From: Corynebacterium choanae | Lineage (GTDB): Bacteria; Actinomycetota; Actinomycetes; Mycobacteriales; Mycobacteriaceae | DNA length: 64,000 nucleotides | Assembly: GCF_003813965.1 (NCBI RefSeq) | Contig: NZ_CP033896.1 | Location: forward strand, 868,001 to 932,000 | Direction of reading: 5' to 3' | Shown here: piece by piece, positions 29,722 to 38,043 of the stretch | How positions within the stretch are numbered: the first letter of the stretch is position 1 | Layout of the letters: each line of letters opens with the position of its first letter | Translations under genes and position numbers: made by a program | Notes under the pieces: generated by a model | Told to the model about the DNA's origin: nothing | The model's database searches: none | The model's input: the letters and a program-made list of their open reading frames with translations, nothing else

Positions 29722-30040
29722 TCGCGCTGTTTCCTTTGCAGGTTTGCATCGGTATCTGGCAGCACAACGATGGTTCCTTCCTCCTGCTGGTTCTTCCTGT
29801 CCACTCGAAAACTTAGCGAGTGAAGCTGTTGTTGCCGCTTATTGTGGCGCCGATTAGCGGCGGCGACTCAATTTTTGTAGATCCTGTGCGTTCTTGCGGT
29901 GATGCTGCTGGCCGCCCTGCAGGGGTGTGCTGTTTTATTCCACCGGGCGGCAGGGGTCGGTTGCGGCTGCTCACCAGCAGATTGGGTGCTGTTGCGCTGC
30001 TGTGGGGCAAGTGTTGCTTTCCACCCACTATCATGGTGGG
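29722..30040. other. Intergenic region ispE to ABC-F gene
   Basis: No gene seen. The right end holds the TATCAT promoter element (30029-30034) of the ABC-F gene. Confidence 0.45.
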
Positions 30041-31846
30041 GTGGTCAATTATGTCAACCTGGAACAGGTCAGCAAATCTTACGGGTTACAAACCCTGCTG
30101 GATTCCGTCTCTCTTGGGGTGCAATCGGGGGATCGAATCGGGGTGGTGGGGTTAAACGGCGGTGGAAAAACCACGTTGTTGAAGCTCCTCACCGGTGAGG
30201 ACACTCCTGATAGTGGAAGGATTTCCTTTGCCAGCGGGCTCGCTATGGCTTATGTGACCCAGGGCGCTGAGCTCGCCCCAACGGCAACGATCGCTGAAGT
30301 TGTGCTCGCCCCGCTGGGGGTAGCAACCTATGAGTGGGCGTCGAATGCGAAGATTCGGGCAGTGTTGCATGGCCTTGGGGTGGCAAACCTTGGCCTGGAA
30401 ACCCCGGTTGGTTCGTTGTCCGGTGGGGAACGTCGCCGAGTGAATTTGGCGGCCGCACTGGTGCAAGACATTGATTTGCTGATTTTGGATGAGCCGACCA
30501 ACCACCTGGACGTCGAAGGGGTGCAATGGCTAGCTGATCATCTGCTGCAGCGCAATTTGGCGCTGGTCGTGGTCACCCACGACCGCTGGTTTTTAGATAC
30601 TGTCGCTACCCGCACCTGGGAAGTACACGATGGGCAGGTCGACACCTATGAGGGGGGCTACAATGATTGGATTTTCGCCCGTGCGGAACGTGCCCGACAG
30701 GCTGATGCGGCGGAACAGCGGCGTCGTAATCTAGCCCGGAAAGAACTTGCCTGGCTGCGGCGTGGGGCACCGGCCCGCACCAGTAAACCCCGCTACCGGA
30801 TTGAGGCTGCCGAAGCGCTTATTAGTGATGTGCCGCCGCCGCGTAACGCTGTCGAGTTGATGCAGTTTTCCAAGTCGCGGCAGGGCAATGTGGTCGTGGA
30901 GCTAGAGGATGCCACAGTCACCTCCCCGGATGGGCGGCTGCTGTTAAACAATCAAACGTTTCGTCTTGCCCCAGGGCAGCGTATCGGCCTGGTGGGGGTC
31001 AACGGGTCGGGGAAAACCACATTGTTAAAAACGCTTGCCGGCGAATATCCGCTCGATAGTGGCAAACGCATCGAAGGCCGAACTGTGAAACTTGGGTGGC
31101 TGCGTCAGGAATTGGATGATCTTGATCCGGAACGTCGCCTGCTTGATGCGGTGGAGGATGTGGCCAGCTATGTGACGATCGGGAAGAAAGAGATCTCGGC
31201 ATCCCAATTGGCTGAACGTCTCGGGTTTAGTGCGAAACGGCAGCGCACCCCGATTGGTGATCTTTCCGGTGGGGAGCGGCGCCGCCTGCAGCTGACCCGG
31301 GTGATGATGGCGGAGCCGAATCTGCTGCTGTTGGATGAGCCGACAAACGATCTAGATATTGATACGCTGCAGGAATTAGAGTCGCTGTTGGACGGCTGGC
31401 CGGGCACTTTGGTGGTGATCTCCCACGACCGGTATCTCATTGAACGCTGCTGTGATGACACTTATGCACTGTTCGGGGATGGGAAACTGACCCATTTGCC
31501 GCAGGGGATTGAGGAGTATTTGCAGCGTCGCGCCGCCACTGCTGAAGTGTCGGCAAAACATCGCATTGCGGTTGCTGACGCGCCGGAGGCTGGTTCAGCG
31601 GAGAAGAAGCAGCATGCTGCGAAGCGGCGCAGTTTGCAGAAACAACTGACTTCGCTGGAGCGGAAAATCAGCAAATTGCAGACGCAGGAAACCGAGTTGC
31701 ATGAGCAGATGGCTGCAGCAAGCGCCGAGATGGACACCGATCGGTTAACTGATCTGAACCGCGAGTTGCTGGCGCTTGGTGATCAACGCGATTCTTTAGA
31801 GATGGAGTGGATGGAGATCGGCGAAGAACTCGATGCGCTTCAATAA
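30041..31846 (+). CDS. ABC-F family ATPase (ribosome-associated, Uup-like)
   Basis: Soluble protein with two ABC ATPase domains and no membrane part, the layout of translation factors acting at the ribosomal E site. Domain 1 has GLNGGGKTTLLK, LSGGERRRVNLA and LILDEPTNHLD; domain 2 has GVNGSGKTTLLK, LSGGERRRLQLT and LLLDEPTNDLD. A charged linker joins them, and the last 90 residues form a coiled coil (KKQHAAKRRSLQKQL onwards), typical of Uup. GTG 30041 is taken because it follows TATCAT by 6 bases and matches the expected N-terminus VNLEQVSKSYG; upstream frame is rejected. 601 residues. Confidence 0.9.
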   Translation: MVNYVNLEQVSKSYGLQTLLDSVSLGVQSGDRIGVVGLNGGGKTTLLKLLTGEDTPDSGRISFASGLAMAYVTQGAELAPTATIAEVVLAPLGVATYEWASNAKIRAVLHGLGVANLGLETPVGSLSGGERRRVNLAAALVQDIDLLILDEPTNHLDVEGVQWLADHLLQRNLALVVVTHDRWFLDTVATRTWEVHDGQVDTYEGGYNDWIFARAERARQADAAEQRRRNLARKELAWLRRGAPARTSKPRYRIEAAEALISDVPPPRNAVELMQFSKSRQGNVVVELEDATVTSPDGRLLLNNQTFRLAPGQRIGLVGVNGSGKTTLLKTLAGEYPLDSGKRIEGRTVKLGWLRQELDDLDPERRLLDAVEDVASYVTIGKKEISASQLAERLGFSAKRQRTPIGDLSGGERRRLQLTRVMMAEPNLLLLDEPTNDLDIDTLQELESLLDGWPGTLVVISHDRYLIERCCDDTYALFGDGKLTHLPQGIEEYLQRRAATAEVSAKHRIAVADAPEAGSAEKKQHAAKRRSLQKQLTSLERKISKLQTQETELHEQMAAASAEMDTDRLTDLNRELLALGDQRDSLEMEWMEIGEELDALQ

Positions 31847-32002
31847 TCTGCTCTCCTGGTGGATAGTACCCTGCCCACTGGTAGATAGTTTTCTGCGCGA
31901 GAGCCGGTTTGTGCTTCTAGCTGGTAGCGCCCCAGCAGCCGCACGGTGCAACCCCCAGCAGTCTGTGCAAAGGATCCATTGCAGGTAGGCAGCTAAGTAG
32001 AC

Positions 32003-32033
32003 AGCCCACCCCAGCAGTTTGGGGTGGGCTTTG
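32003..32033 (+). terminator. Terminator between ABC-F and CAP-domain genes
   Basis: AGCCCACCCCA/TGGGGTGGGCT, 11 perfect pairs with a six-base loop, followed by TT. It lies between convergent stops and may work on both strands. Confidence 0.8.
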
Positions 32034-32137
32034 CCACATCTACATCAATATCTGCGTGCTCAACGGGGCAACCAGAGTCCTTGAGGGGGACGAGGGGAGC
32101 TTTCTGATGCTGATGTGCAGCCAAGGGGTGTGGCAGG

Positions 32138-32968
32138 CTATCCGCGCAGGCGAATATCGAAGAACCATTCCCCGCTGAGCGGATCACGATACACCCCGAT
32201 GCCGGCATGGGTGAAGTCGTCGGAGAGTAGCTGTTGGCGAATATTGCTGGAGTCACGCAGCCATCGCTCAAACTGCAGCTGGGGGGCGTGGCGGGAGGTG
32301 TCCCGGGCAACAAATTCGTAACCGTGCCGGGAGCCGTCCCGGTTACCACCGGTGGGGCGAACATTCCATGCTTCTGGACCTTCCCGGTGGAAGGAGTCAG
32401 CATCCAGCGAGCCTTGTTCGGCGACTGCTTGCCCTATTTGGGTTGCCCACTCGGTGGCGCTTGTTGCCAGATAGGTATCTTCAGCTAGCGCTGGACGGTC
32501 GAGCTGTTGGCGGGCTTCGTTGATCTCCTGGAGAATGTGCTCGGCTGCTTGCTGTTCGCTTAAGCCTTCTAATCCGGCAGTTGGGGTATCCCGCAGCCCG
32601 TCATTGTTGCCAAGTTCAATCTCAATGACGGAAGGGCCGGTCTGTGCTGGTGTCCCGGCAAGCACTCCAGCATTCGAGGGGGTGGATGGATGGTTTGCAC
32701 GTGGAACCGTCCCACTGGTTTCCCCGGTGGTGGGGGAGGATTGTTGCAACACCACTGCCAGTACGGCGGCGAGTCCTACCGCAGCACCGAGCCCCAAAAT
32801 AATGGGGGATATGGGTTGTGGTTGGGCGGCTGCATAGGCGGCCGGTTGCGCAGGTTGCGCATGCGCCTGATGGGCAGTAGTAGTGAGCGACGTTGACGCC
32901 AGCGCTAACGCGAGCAGCGTTGCCCGACGGGAGCGGCGAGAGTTACGACGAATCTTCAACGTGATCAC
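32138..32968 (-). CDS. Exported CAP-domain (SCP/PR-1-like) protein
   Basis: The N-terminus has a twin-basic stretch (RRNSRRSRR), a hydrophobic core and a likely cleavage site after AHA (about residue 37). A second hydrophobic segment (IILGLGAAVGLAAVLAVVL) follows near residue 55, then a Thr/Pro-rich linker. The last 135 residues are a CAP domain: INEARQQLDRPAL, SATEWATQIGQ, FHREGPEAWNV and HAGIGVYRDPLSGEWFFDI. CAP proteins act outside the cell; the activity here is unknown. The second membrane segment makes the topology unclear. GTG start; AAGGA lies about 12 bases upstream. Confidence 0.78.
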   Translation of the reverse strand: MITLKIRRNSRRSRRATLLALALASTSLTTTAHQAHAQPAQPAAYAAAQPQPISPIILGLGAAVGLAAVLAVVLQQSSPTTGETSGTVPRANHPSTPSNAGVLAGTPAQTGPSVIEIELGNNDGLRDTPTAGLEGLSEQQAAEHILQEINEARQQLDRPALAEDTYLATSATEWATQIGQAVAEQGSLDADSFHREGPEAWNVRPTGGNRDGSRHGYEFVARDTSRHAPQLQFERWLRDSSNIRQQLLSDDFTHAGIGVYRDPLSGEWFFDIRLRG

Positions 32969-33738
32969 CTATCTGTCGAATCCTTCCACCTGGTGGTGCA
33001 TTTCCTTGGACTGCGCAATCCACCCGGCTACCCGGAACCTTTCAAGTCCCGGTGGGGCGGACAAGCACCGCAGTGAAGGTAAAATTCACCTGTACTAAAT
33101 TGCAGTGTACCTGGGGTAAGCCTGACCTTTTGTAGGAAAATGCAGCGGAGTTATCGCAAGAGGGCAGCAGTGGCGGGGCAAGGCAGTAAGTTTCAGGCCT
33201 TGCACCGCGTGCAGCCCCTTTTTGTCACAGCCTCCTGGGGGTGGTAGCCAAGTAGTGAAGCAGGAAAGGTGATACGTTCGCGCCTTTCGGGTGTGAGTGT
33301 TCTCACCAGCAGGTTTATCTATTGCTATGACGGGGAAGTCGATAAACATACTGGTGGTTAGAGTCGTTGACTGCCGTTGGGGCGGCCCCGCATTCCGTGA
33401 CTGTGGATGACGATATGATGCTACCAATGTGACCCAGCTTGCAAAGTAGCAAATATGTGTGTTCCGTTACGAAATGGGGGAATGTGGCGGTAGCTGACGC
33501 CAAATAGGGGGAGTGCACCCGCCACAAAGGAAGCGCTGTGTTTACCTGGTACTGCAAGCAATCCTTACCTTGGTAGGCGATCGCGATCGCCGCCAGCTGC
33601 CGGAACGTATGGTGATTACCGGGGTGATGGAGTGGTGCCGAGTGGTCGGTCTGTCCGCAGCCGTGGGGAGCTGGCGGGGGCAAAGCCGGACATTCATTGT
33701 TGCTCTGACAGCCGGTCGTGGGGGTAGGGTGAGAATCT
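32969..33738. other. 770-base intergenic region before ppk2
   Basis: No convincing gene on either strand. It holds the perfect 16-base palindrome GGCGATCGCGATCGCC at 33576-33591 and the ppk2 promoter element TAGGGT at 33725-33730. Confidence 0.5.
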
Positions 33739-34653
33739 ATGGGTAAACACCAAGAAACCACACCGCCAGTATCACCCACCGCCCAGCCTAAGCTGGATAA
33801 GAAGGCCTACGAGAAAGAACTCAAACGCCTCCAGGCCGAGCTGGTCGACATGCAACAGTGGGTGGTTGAAACCGGCGCCCGTTTGGTCATCGTGATGGAA
33901 GGCCGCGACGCCGCGGGGAAGGGTTCCGCTATTAAGCGCATCACCCAATATCTCAACCCGCGTACTTGTCGCATTGAGGCGCTTCCGGCACCGAACTCGC
34001 GGGAAAAAGGCCAATGGTATTTCCAACGCTATGTAGAACGGCTGCCCACCGCCGGTGAGATCGTCATTTTCGACCGCTCCTGGTATAACCGGGCAGGTGT
34101 CGAGCGTGTGATGGGATTTTGTACCTCCCAGGAATATCGTCGCTTCCTACATCAGGCCCCAATCTTTGAACGTCTCCTCGTGGAAGACGGCATTATGCTG
34201 CGGAAATACTGGTTCTCGGTGTCGGATGAGGAACAGGTCAAACGCTTTACGTCCCGGCGGGAAGATCCGCTCCGCCGGTGGAAGCTGTCCCCGATGGATC
34301 TGCAGTCCATCACCCGCTGGGAGGACTATTCCCGGGCAAAAGATGAGATGTTTATTCACACCGACATCCCCTCAGCGCCGTGGTACACCGTGGAGTCTGA
34401 GGACAAAAAACGATCCCGGATCAATGTGATCTCGCATCTCCTTTCGACCGTGCCGTATGAAAAGATTGATCGGCCGATGCCAGAGATTCCGGAACGTCCA
34501 GACTCGCAAAATGACTACGAACGACCACCGCGGGAAGACTTCCGCTATGTTCCAGATGTTGCCGCCGATTTAGAGCGCAAGCCACAAAACGCGAAAGCAA
34601 AGACGAAGAAAAAGTCGAAGCACAGCGCAAAGAAGTCGCAGCGCAGCAAGTAG
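33739..34653 (+). CDS. ppk2: Polyphosphate kinase 2
   Basis: P-loop kinase moving phosphate between polyphosphate and (deoxy)nucleotides. Walker A is EGRDAAGKGSAI (about residues 54-65) and Walker B is IVIFDRSWYNRAGVE; the lid segment with RREDPLRRWKLSPMD follows. This is the single-domain form of the family. The tail of about 25 residues is extremely Lys/Ser rich and could contact nucleic acid or the polyanion. TAGGGT lies 8 bases before the ATG, so a leaderless message is possible. Ppx, which degrades polyphosphate, is encoded at 62256 in the same window. 304 residues. Confidence 0.92.
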   Translation: MGKHQETTPPVSPTAQPKLDKKAYEKELKRLQAELVDMQQWVVETGARLVIVMEGRDAAGKGSAIKRITQYLNPRTCRIEALPAPNSREKGQWYFQRYVERLPTAGEIVIFDRSWYNRAGVERVMGFCTSQEYRRFLHQAPIFERLLVEDGIMLRKYWFSVSDEEQVKRFTSRREDPLRRWKLSPMDLQSITRWEDYSRAKDEMFIHTDIPSAPWYTVESEDKKRSRINVISHLLSTVPYEKIDRPMPEIPERPDSQNDYERPPREDFRYVPDVAADLERKPQNAKAKTKKKSKHSAKKSQRSK

Positions 34654-35015
34654 GTCGCACCGCGATCTGGCCGGAAGCTGCCTATCAGCATGCTTTGCGT
34701 ATCGCTAGCCGGCAGTGTCGGGCAGCATTCGTGTAACCAGGGTGTTTGGCAACGCACTTGCTGCCTGGTTTTCCCAGCTGCGCCTATCGTAGTTGGCGTC
34801 CTGTGAGTCACAGCAGGGTAACTGCTGTGCGATCACACTTATTCGCGATCACACTTTTTACAGCAATGCGCTACCCACGATGCTCGGGTAGCGCATTGCT
34901 GCGCTTTCAGGGCGACACCAGTGCTGCGATAGGTCATTGTGGCAGTGGCTAGCACCAGGGGGGATTTTTCACCATTGCCCGCCGGTTGTGGTCGAGATAT
35001 GTCACACTGTGAAGT
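34654..35015. other. Intergenic region ppk2 to CoA-hydrolase gene
   Basis: No gene. Contains a direct repeat GCGATCACACTT (34829-34840 and 34845-34856) and the terminator at 34861-34901. Confidence 0.5.
34861..34901 (+). terminator. Hairpin terminator after ppk2
   Basis: Perfect 16-base arms (CAGCAATGCGCTACCC and its complement) with a 9-base loop; only a weak pyrimidine run follows. Confidence 0.7.
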
Positions 35016-36071
35016 ATGAGGCACGCAACACACGATCATCTGGTTTATGTTTCCACACTCAACACCACCGGTATTTTGGCGGTCAATCGCCCCAAGGCAC
35101 TCAATAGCCTCAACCTGGCGATGGTTGAGACCATTACTAACGCCCTTGACGCGTGGCGGGACGACGACTCGATTCACCGGGTAGTGATTACCTCCACGAG
35201 TGAAAAAGCATTCTGTGCGGGTGGGGATGTGCGTGCTGCACGAGAAGGTATCCTGGCCGGCAATAGTGATGCGGTGGATCAATACTTCAACGAAGAATAT
35301 GAGATGAACGCAGCGCTTAGCGCCTTTCCGAAACCTATTGTGGCGGTGATCGACGGCATTGTGATGGGCGGCGGGTTAGGGATCTCGATGCACGGCTCCC
35401 ACCGGGTGATCACTGAGCATGCAACTGCCGCCATGCCGGAGATGCTCATCGGGTTTATACCCGATGTGGGATCGACCTATATGCTGCCGCGAATGGCTGG
35501 CCCCGGTGGCACACCATCGCTGGCAGTCGCCCAATTTATTACGTTGACCGGTTATCGCATGTCGGCCGCTGACATGCTCTACAGCGGGCTTGCCACCGAC
35601 TTTGTGGCAAGCAGTGACGTGATGGCGTTTATTGACATGGTGGTGGCTGAATCGCTTGATGAAGCATTAGAACATTATGCCGGGCCTCGCCCCACTGACT
35701 CGTGGATGAAAACCCACCGTGACGCCATCGAGGAAGTTTTCGGCGAACAAGAGTTTGCCACGATCATCGACAATCTCAACCGATGCGACGATCATGAATT
35801 TGTCACCACCGTCCGGGAGCTCATCGAATCGGCAAACCCAACCTCGCTGGTTGCCGCAACACTACTAACCGCCGCCAACGCCACAGTGTCTTCGGTGCGG
35901 CACGCGTTAGATAATGAGTTTGTTGTCGCTGCGACCCTTATTCGCAGCCCGAACTTTGCCGAAGGGGTGCGGGCAGTGTTGGTGGATAAAACCAGGGATG
36001 CCACATTTAGCCCTGCCACAGTGGCTGAGGTTGATCCAGCACCCTTCCATGAACTGCTGTCGACCAATTAA
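35016..36071 (+). CDS. Enoyl-CoA hydratase/isomerase family, 3-hydroxyisobutyryl-CoA hydrolase-like
   Basis: Crotonase-fold enzyme of the ECH_2 type. Seen are the oxyanion-hole segments FCAGGDVRAA and VMGGGLGISMHGS, and the EMLIGFIPDVGSTYMLPR stretch characteristic of 3-hydroxyisobutyryl-CoA hydrolases, which act in valine breakdown. The 351-residue length, with a helical C-terminal part, also suits that group rather than simple hydratases. CACACT lies 7 bases before the ATG with no ribosome binding site. Other valine pathway genes are not in view, so the specificity is inferred from family likeness only. Confidence 0.82.
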   Translation: MRHATHDHLVYVSTLNTTGILAVNRPKALNSLNLAMVETITNALDAWRDDDSIHRVVITSTSEKAFCAGGDVRAAREGILAGNSDAVDQYFNEEYEMNAALSAFPKPIVAVIDGIVMGGGLGISMHGSHRVITEHATAAMPEMLIGFIPDVGSTYMLPRMAGPGGTPSLAVAQFITLTGYRMSAADMLYSGLATDFVASSDVMAFIDMVVAESLDEALEHYAGPRPTDSWMKTHRDAIEEVFGEQEFATIIDNLNRCDDHEFVTTVRELIESANPTSLVAATLLTAANATVSSVRHALDNEFVVAATLIRSPNFAEGVRAVLVDKTRDATFSPATVAEVDPAPFHELLSTN

Positions 36072-36249
36072 TACTTTGCCGCCACACTGCTTGGCTGCTG
36101 TGTATTGTCGCCCCCGGCGATCATTACGCATGCGGCTACCACGCCTCGACTGTGCGTATCGCCGCAGCGAGCGGCTACCTGCTCCAACTTGTCAACGCTA
36201 GAGCACAGCTGGCTGGTCGGTGACCATCAACGTCAGCGAACACGACATA

Positions 36250-36274
36250 GTTTGCAAACAAGATTGCAAACAAT
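36250..36274. promoter_or_regulatory. RamB-like operator: palindrome GTTTGCAAAC with repeated TTGCAAACAA
   Basis: GTTTGCAAAC at 36250-36259 is a perfect palindrome; TTGCAAACAA is repeated 12 bases later (36252 and 36264). The C. glutamicum RamB site contains AGTTTGCAAA. It lies 70-95 bases before the reductase start. Confidence 0.45.
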
Positions 36275-36345
36275 CTGGGGGTAACCACCCTGCTCGGTTC
36301 CCCCTTGCCGGGGTAGCAGGCGGTAAGTCGGCTACATTTATGGCT

Positions 36346-37332
36346 ATGGGTCAATCAATTCTTGTGGCACGCGATGACAACGGGCAAGCACACGCGACAA
36401 CGGTGTCGACACCGGAAGATGGCTGGGGCGACGACGGTGTGTTGCTGCGGGTCAAGTATTCATCCCTGAACTACAAGGATGCGCTAGCGCTTGCCGGCAA
36501 CCCAGGGGTGATTCGCCAGTGGCCACTCGTGCCCGGAATTGATGCTGTCGGCGAAGTCGTGGAAGATCCCACCGGACGGTTCACTCCAGGGGAGATGATC
36601 ACCGTCAACGGTGGCGGTTTAGGCGAACGTCGCCACGGCGGATACACCGATCTTGTGCGCATCCCGGCCGAAGCCGCAGTACGGTTAGGCGATATTAGTC
36701 CGCTCACTGCCGCCCAACTTGGCACCGCCGGCTATACCGCCGCACTGGCAGTACTTGCACTGCAAGAATCAGGCGCTTTAGCGCTACAGCTCCCAATTGC
36801 AGTCACCGGTGCCACCGGTGGGGTTGGTTCTATTGCCTGTGTGTTGCTTGCCGGATTAGGGGTCAAAGTGCATGCGCTCACCCGCCGCCCCGAGCAATAC
36901 GGCGACTATCTTCGCGAACTGGGGGTTGCTGAGGTGATTGACAGTGCCACCCTGCCGACAACACCAAAACCACTCGAACGTGCCCGCTTTGCGGGGGCAG
37001 TTGATAGCGTAGGTGATACTCAGTTAAGTTATCTCCTAGCCGCAACTGCCGACAATGGAACAGTGAGCGCCTGCGGATTAGCGCAAGGAGCTACACTGCA
37101 CACCACGGTAATGCCGTTTATTCTGCGCGGTGTACGACTGCAGGGGATCAACTCGGTCACCCAACCGCTGCACCGTCGCGAACAGGCCTGGCAGTTGTTG
37201 GCATCCTCAGGCGCGGCAGCAAACGTTGCCAGCTTCAGCGAAACAATCCCGCTGTTAGCGGTACACAAAGCCGGTGAACAGCTGCTCGCCGGCACCCGAC
37301 ATGGTCGACTGGTGGTGGATATTCATGGCTAA
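36346..37332 (+). CDS. AcuI/YhdH-type NADPH-dependent acrylyl-CoA reductase (MDR family)
   Basis: Zinc-free medium-chain reductase. The AcuI/YhdH features are KYSSLNYKDALALAGNPGVIR, VPGIDAVGEV, GTAGYTAALAVLAL and the NADPH loop VTGATGGVGSIA. Members reduce acryloyl-CoA to propanoyl-CoA; the substrate here is not proven. ATG 36346 is preferred because TACATT lies 7 bases upstream, suggesting a leaderless start; ATG 36340 is two codons earlier. 328 residues. The GntR regulator overlaps its last 8 bases. Confidence 0.85.
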   Translation: MGQSILVARDDNGQAHATTVSTPEDGWGDDGVLLRVKYSSLNYKDALALAGNPGVIRQWPLVPGIDAVGEVVEDPTGRFTPGEMITVNGGGLGERRHGGYTDLVRIPAEAAVRLGDISPLTAAQLGTAGYTAALAVLALQESGALALQLPIAVTGATGGVGSIACVLLAGLGVKVHALTRRPEQYGDYLRELGVAEVIDSATLPTTPKPLERARFAGAVDSVGDTQLSYLLAATADNGTVSACGLAQGATLHTTVMPFILRGVRLQGINSVTQPLHRREQAWQLLASSGAAANVASFSETIPLLAVHKAGEQLLAGTRHGRLVVDIHG

Positions 37333-37723
37333 TCGCAGCAGACGTGCTGGGGTGGAAAATTTTCACATGAAAATTAACCCCCTCGCCGAGACCGCAATCT
37401 TTCAGCAAATCCACGATGCTGTGGTTGACGGGGTCGCCACCGGGGCACTCGGCGCCGATGACCCACTGCCGTCAGTGCGCTATGTGTCGCAACAATTCAA
37501 CGTCAACCCGGCGACGGTGAAAAAAGCCTATGATCTGCTCGCCGAAGAAGGGATTACGGTCACCGAACCCCGCTCCGGAACCCGAATCGCCCGCAGTCGT
37601 CCCGCGAATCGACGTCACGAAGTCGCTGAACAATTGCAGCGTGCCATTTACTATGGGCGGGCAATCGGATTAGACGCAGACACCCTAACTGACATGTTCA
37701 ACGAGGCTCTGACAACACCCTAG
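37325..37723 (+). CDS. GntR-family regulator, YtrA type
   Basis: Short regulator with an N-terminal winged helix: FQQIHDAVVDGVATGAL, then LPSVRYVSQQFNVNPATVKKAYDLLAEEG. Only about 35 residues follow, as in the YtrA subfamily, which often controls ABC transporters. ATG 37325 overlaps the end of the reductase gene and has GGTGGTGGAT just upstream, so translation is probably coupled. An internal ATG at 37367 would give the more usual N-terminus (MKINPLAE). It may regulate its own operon. Confidence 0.82.
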   Translation: MANRSRRAGVENFHMKINPLAETAIFQQIHDAVVDGVATGALGADDPLPSVRYVSQQFNVNPATVKKAYDLLAEEGITVTEPRSGTRIARSRPANRRHEVAEQLQRAIYYGRAIGLDADTLTDMFNEALTTP

Positions 37724-38043
37724 CCCGATACTTGCGCGCGGCACAGCGCATCACCTGGCCGCTGCACCAAACACCTCCGGACGGCACAGGCGCGCTGGGA
37801 TGATCCCCACATCAAGTGGGATGTCCGAACCGCACGACCGCCACGAGCGGTGGATAGCAAATTCACTGCAACACACGCGGGCGGCGACCTGGACTGTCGC
37901 GTGCATCAGTGCGGTCACCCTTGCAAACTGGTCGCGCCAGCCTGGTGAGAACCCCGGTCGGTGGATAGCTCCACACCAATGCTCCCCCTGGTGTATCCCG
38001 GCTGTGAACCAGGCAAACAGGGGGAGCAGTCTCGTCGTTGAGC
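37724..38043. other. Region between convergent gntR and prfC
   Basis: No gene. It ends in the prfC terminator hairpin (37980-38028). Confidence 0.5.
37980..38028 (-). terminator. Hairpin terminator after prfC
   Basis: TGCTCCCCCTG/CAGGGGGAGCA, 11 perfect pairs with a 27-base loop, 16 bases beyond the minus-strand stop. Confidence 0.65.

Noticed and set aside
33315..33779. 154-codon minus-strand frame upstream of ppk2
   Set aside because: Pro/His/Ser-rich product with no motif, overlapping the ppk2 start and its promoter.
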